Positions 63,115 through 64,000 of a DNA stretch of 64,000 nucleotides are shown piece by piece. The position numbers were made by a program, and so were the translations under genes. Source of the DNA: an uncultured Polaromonas sp. (GTDB lineage: Bacteria > Pseudomonadota > Gammaproteobacteria > Burkholderiales > Burkholderiaceae_C). The notes below the pieces were generated by a model. The model worked only from the letters and a program-made list of their open reading frames with translations. It did not search any database and was not told where the DNA came from. The stretch is taken from assembly GCA_937863225.1 (NCBI GenBank), contig CALMEI010000040.1, positions 1-64,000 on the forward strand, in the 5' to 3' direction. The number at the start of each line of letters is the position of its first letter. The stretch's first letter is position 1.

Positions 63115-64000
63115 GTGCAACAACAGGCAATATCCCTGCGCGAATGCGCTGTTCTTGCGAAGCCTCTGAGATGACATTGCTGACGATATCTGCCGTGACT
63201 GCAGATAAAGTCCATCCCAAATGACCGTGTCCCGTGTTGTAGAACACATTGTTTTTACGACCACGCCCGACGCGCGGCATCATGTTGGGCATCATGGGAC
63301 GCAGGCCTGCCCATGACACGACGGAGCGGGTGTTGATGTTGGGAAAGCATTGCTCAACCCATTTGATCAAGGGTTGGATGCGGTTGGCACGTATGTCGCG
63401 GTTCATACCATTGAACTCTGCCGTACCAGCAACACGGAAACGGTTCAAGCCCAAACGGCTGGTGACCAACTTGGTTTCATCGTCCAGCAAACTCACGTTG
63501 GGCGCACCGGCTTGGCTGGCCGCATCGTTCAAGTTCACCGTGATGGAATAGCCTTTGACGGGGTAAATATTGACGCGATCACCCAATTGCGCTGCAAAGT
63601 CGCGGCTGGCCACACCTGCGCACACAACGATGCTGTCAAAAGTATGTGCATGGTGGGTGCTGCTATCTTGATCGTAGGTGGTGACAACGGCCAATTTGCC
63701 ATCGCTCTTCAACGATGTCACATCTTGACCGTACATGATTTGCACACCCAAGCGCTGTGCAGCTGCAGCCAAACCATTGGTAAAGAGGTGGATATCGCCG
63801 GTTGAGTCGCTTTCTGTAAAGTATCCGCCATAGTATTGGCCTGCAAGGGTTGGCTCTATGGATTTCATCTCTTGCGGTGTCACAGCACGACGTGGCAAAC
63901 CACCTTTGGCCAGCAATTGTGAGACTCGTCCCGCATGGTCAAATCCGGCTTTATCGCGGTAGATGTGCAAGATGCCTTCTTTTTTCAAATCAAAGTGAAT
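63101..64000 (-). CDS. dadA: D-amino acid dehydrogenase small subunit, C-terminal part, cut by window edge
   Basis: FAD enzyme that oxidises D-amino acids. The visible 299 residues start inside the protein and include KGGLPRRAVTPQEMKSIEPT, FTESDSTGDIHLFTNGLAAA and DSIVVCAGVASRDFAAQLGD with YPVKGYSITVNL. RFRVAGTAEFNGMNRDI and NVFYNTGHGHLGWTLSAVTA complete the FAD-binding part. The frame stays open through 64000, so the N-terminus with the GxGxxG motif lies outside. The stop is supplied by repeat copy I. Confidence 0.9.
   Translation of the reverse strand: MHFDLKKEGILHIYRDKAGFDHAGRVSQLLAKGGLPRRAVTPQEMKSIEPTLAGQYYGGYFTESDSTGDIHLFTNGLAAAAQRLGVQIMYGQDVTSLKSDGKLAVVTTYDQDSSTHHAHTFDSIVVCAGVASRDFAAQLGDRVNIYPVKGYSITVNLNDAASQAGAPNVSLLDDETKLVTSRLGLNRFRVAGTAEFNGMNRDIRANRIQPLIKWVEQCFPNINTRSVVSWAGLRPMMPNMMPRVGRGRKNNVFYNTGHGHLGWTLSAVTADIVSNVISEASQEQRIRAGILPVVAHENI

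Overview
The window reads as chromosome of a Burkholderiales betaproteobacterium, probably close to the Comamonadaceae. The evidence is a YqgE-RuvX-PyrR-PyrB-PyrC gene order, a FabA/FabB unsaturated fatty acid pair, an lptA-lptB-rpoN block, a histone H1-like protein fused to a SWIB domain, and short 'ATAGC...AGGCAA...GCCGGCTAC' intergenic repeats that resemble elements common in that family. Base composition looks moderate (near 50% G+C by eye), with an A+T-richer island around 24.8-33.4 kb and a G+C-richer patch around 12.8-14.0 kb. No CRISPR array, insertion sequence or prophage was seen. The placement is inference from gene content, since there is no rRNA gene.

Layout. 1-3.1 kb (minus): pyrimidine genes pyrC (cut by the window edge), pyrB and pyrR with ruvX and algH. 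3.1-9.2 kb: photolyase, a polyphosphate pair (ppk2, ppx) behind a Pho-box-like site, a basic RHH-like protein, sixA and an OlsB-like acyltransferase. 9.4-14.0 kb: an arsenic operon (arsR, an unassigned ATP-grasp-like gene, two unrelated arsC genes, acr3, arsH) behind a 34-bp palindrome. 14.0-16.1 kb: a repeat-rich stretch with a Rap1a/Tai-like exported protein, a gene remnant and a lipase-like hydrolase. 16.1-19.6 kb: soluble pyrophosphatase beside a membrane pyrophosphatase that carries a C-terminal OmpA-like domain. 19.6-24.7 kb: fabA-fabB and moaA-mobA-moeA; moeA contains an in-frame copy of the local repeat.

24.8-31.4 kb: an A+T-rich cluster encoding a nucleotidyltransferase-fold protein, ABC exporter, PqqD-like protein, HPr-kinase-like protein, two family 2 glycosyltransferases and an unknown protein. 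It matches what I recall as the uncharacterised 'HPr-rel-A' gene system. A convergent O-acyltransferase gene follows. 33.7-45.1 kb: a tightly packed aryl-polyene-type operon (ACP, membrane protein, AMP-ligase, two hot-dog dehydratases, LpxL-like acyltransferase, LolA-like protein, MMPL exporter, ketosynthase, chain-length-factor-like protein, ketoreductase). It also contains a polysaccharide deacetylase and a PAP2 phosphatase, and shows no ammonia lyase.

45.3-54.2 kb: housekeeping genes ssb, argS, a SPOR protein, dsbA, lptA-lptB-rpoN, an rRNA methyltransferase and a PIN-domain protein. 54.2-64 kb: two-domain rhodanese, tRNA-Arg(TCT), tRNA-Pro(TGG), aroC, an MFS transporter, aceA, an EamA permease behind a palindromic promoter, H1-SWIB, a CoA-transferase, and dadA (cut by the right edge).

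Nine copies of one roughly 50-70 bp repeat are scattered through the window in both orientations. One sits inside moeA, and two appear to supply the 3' ends of neighbouring genes.
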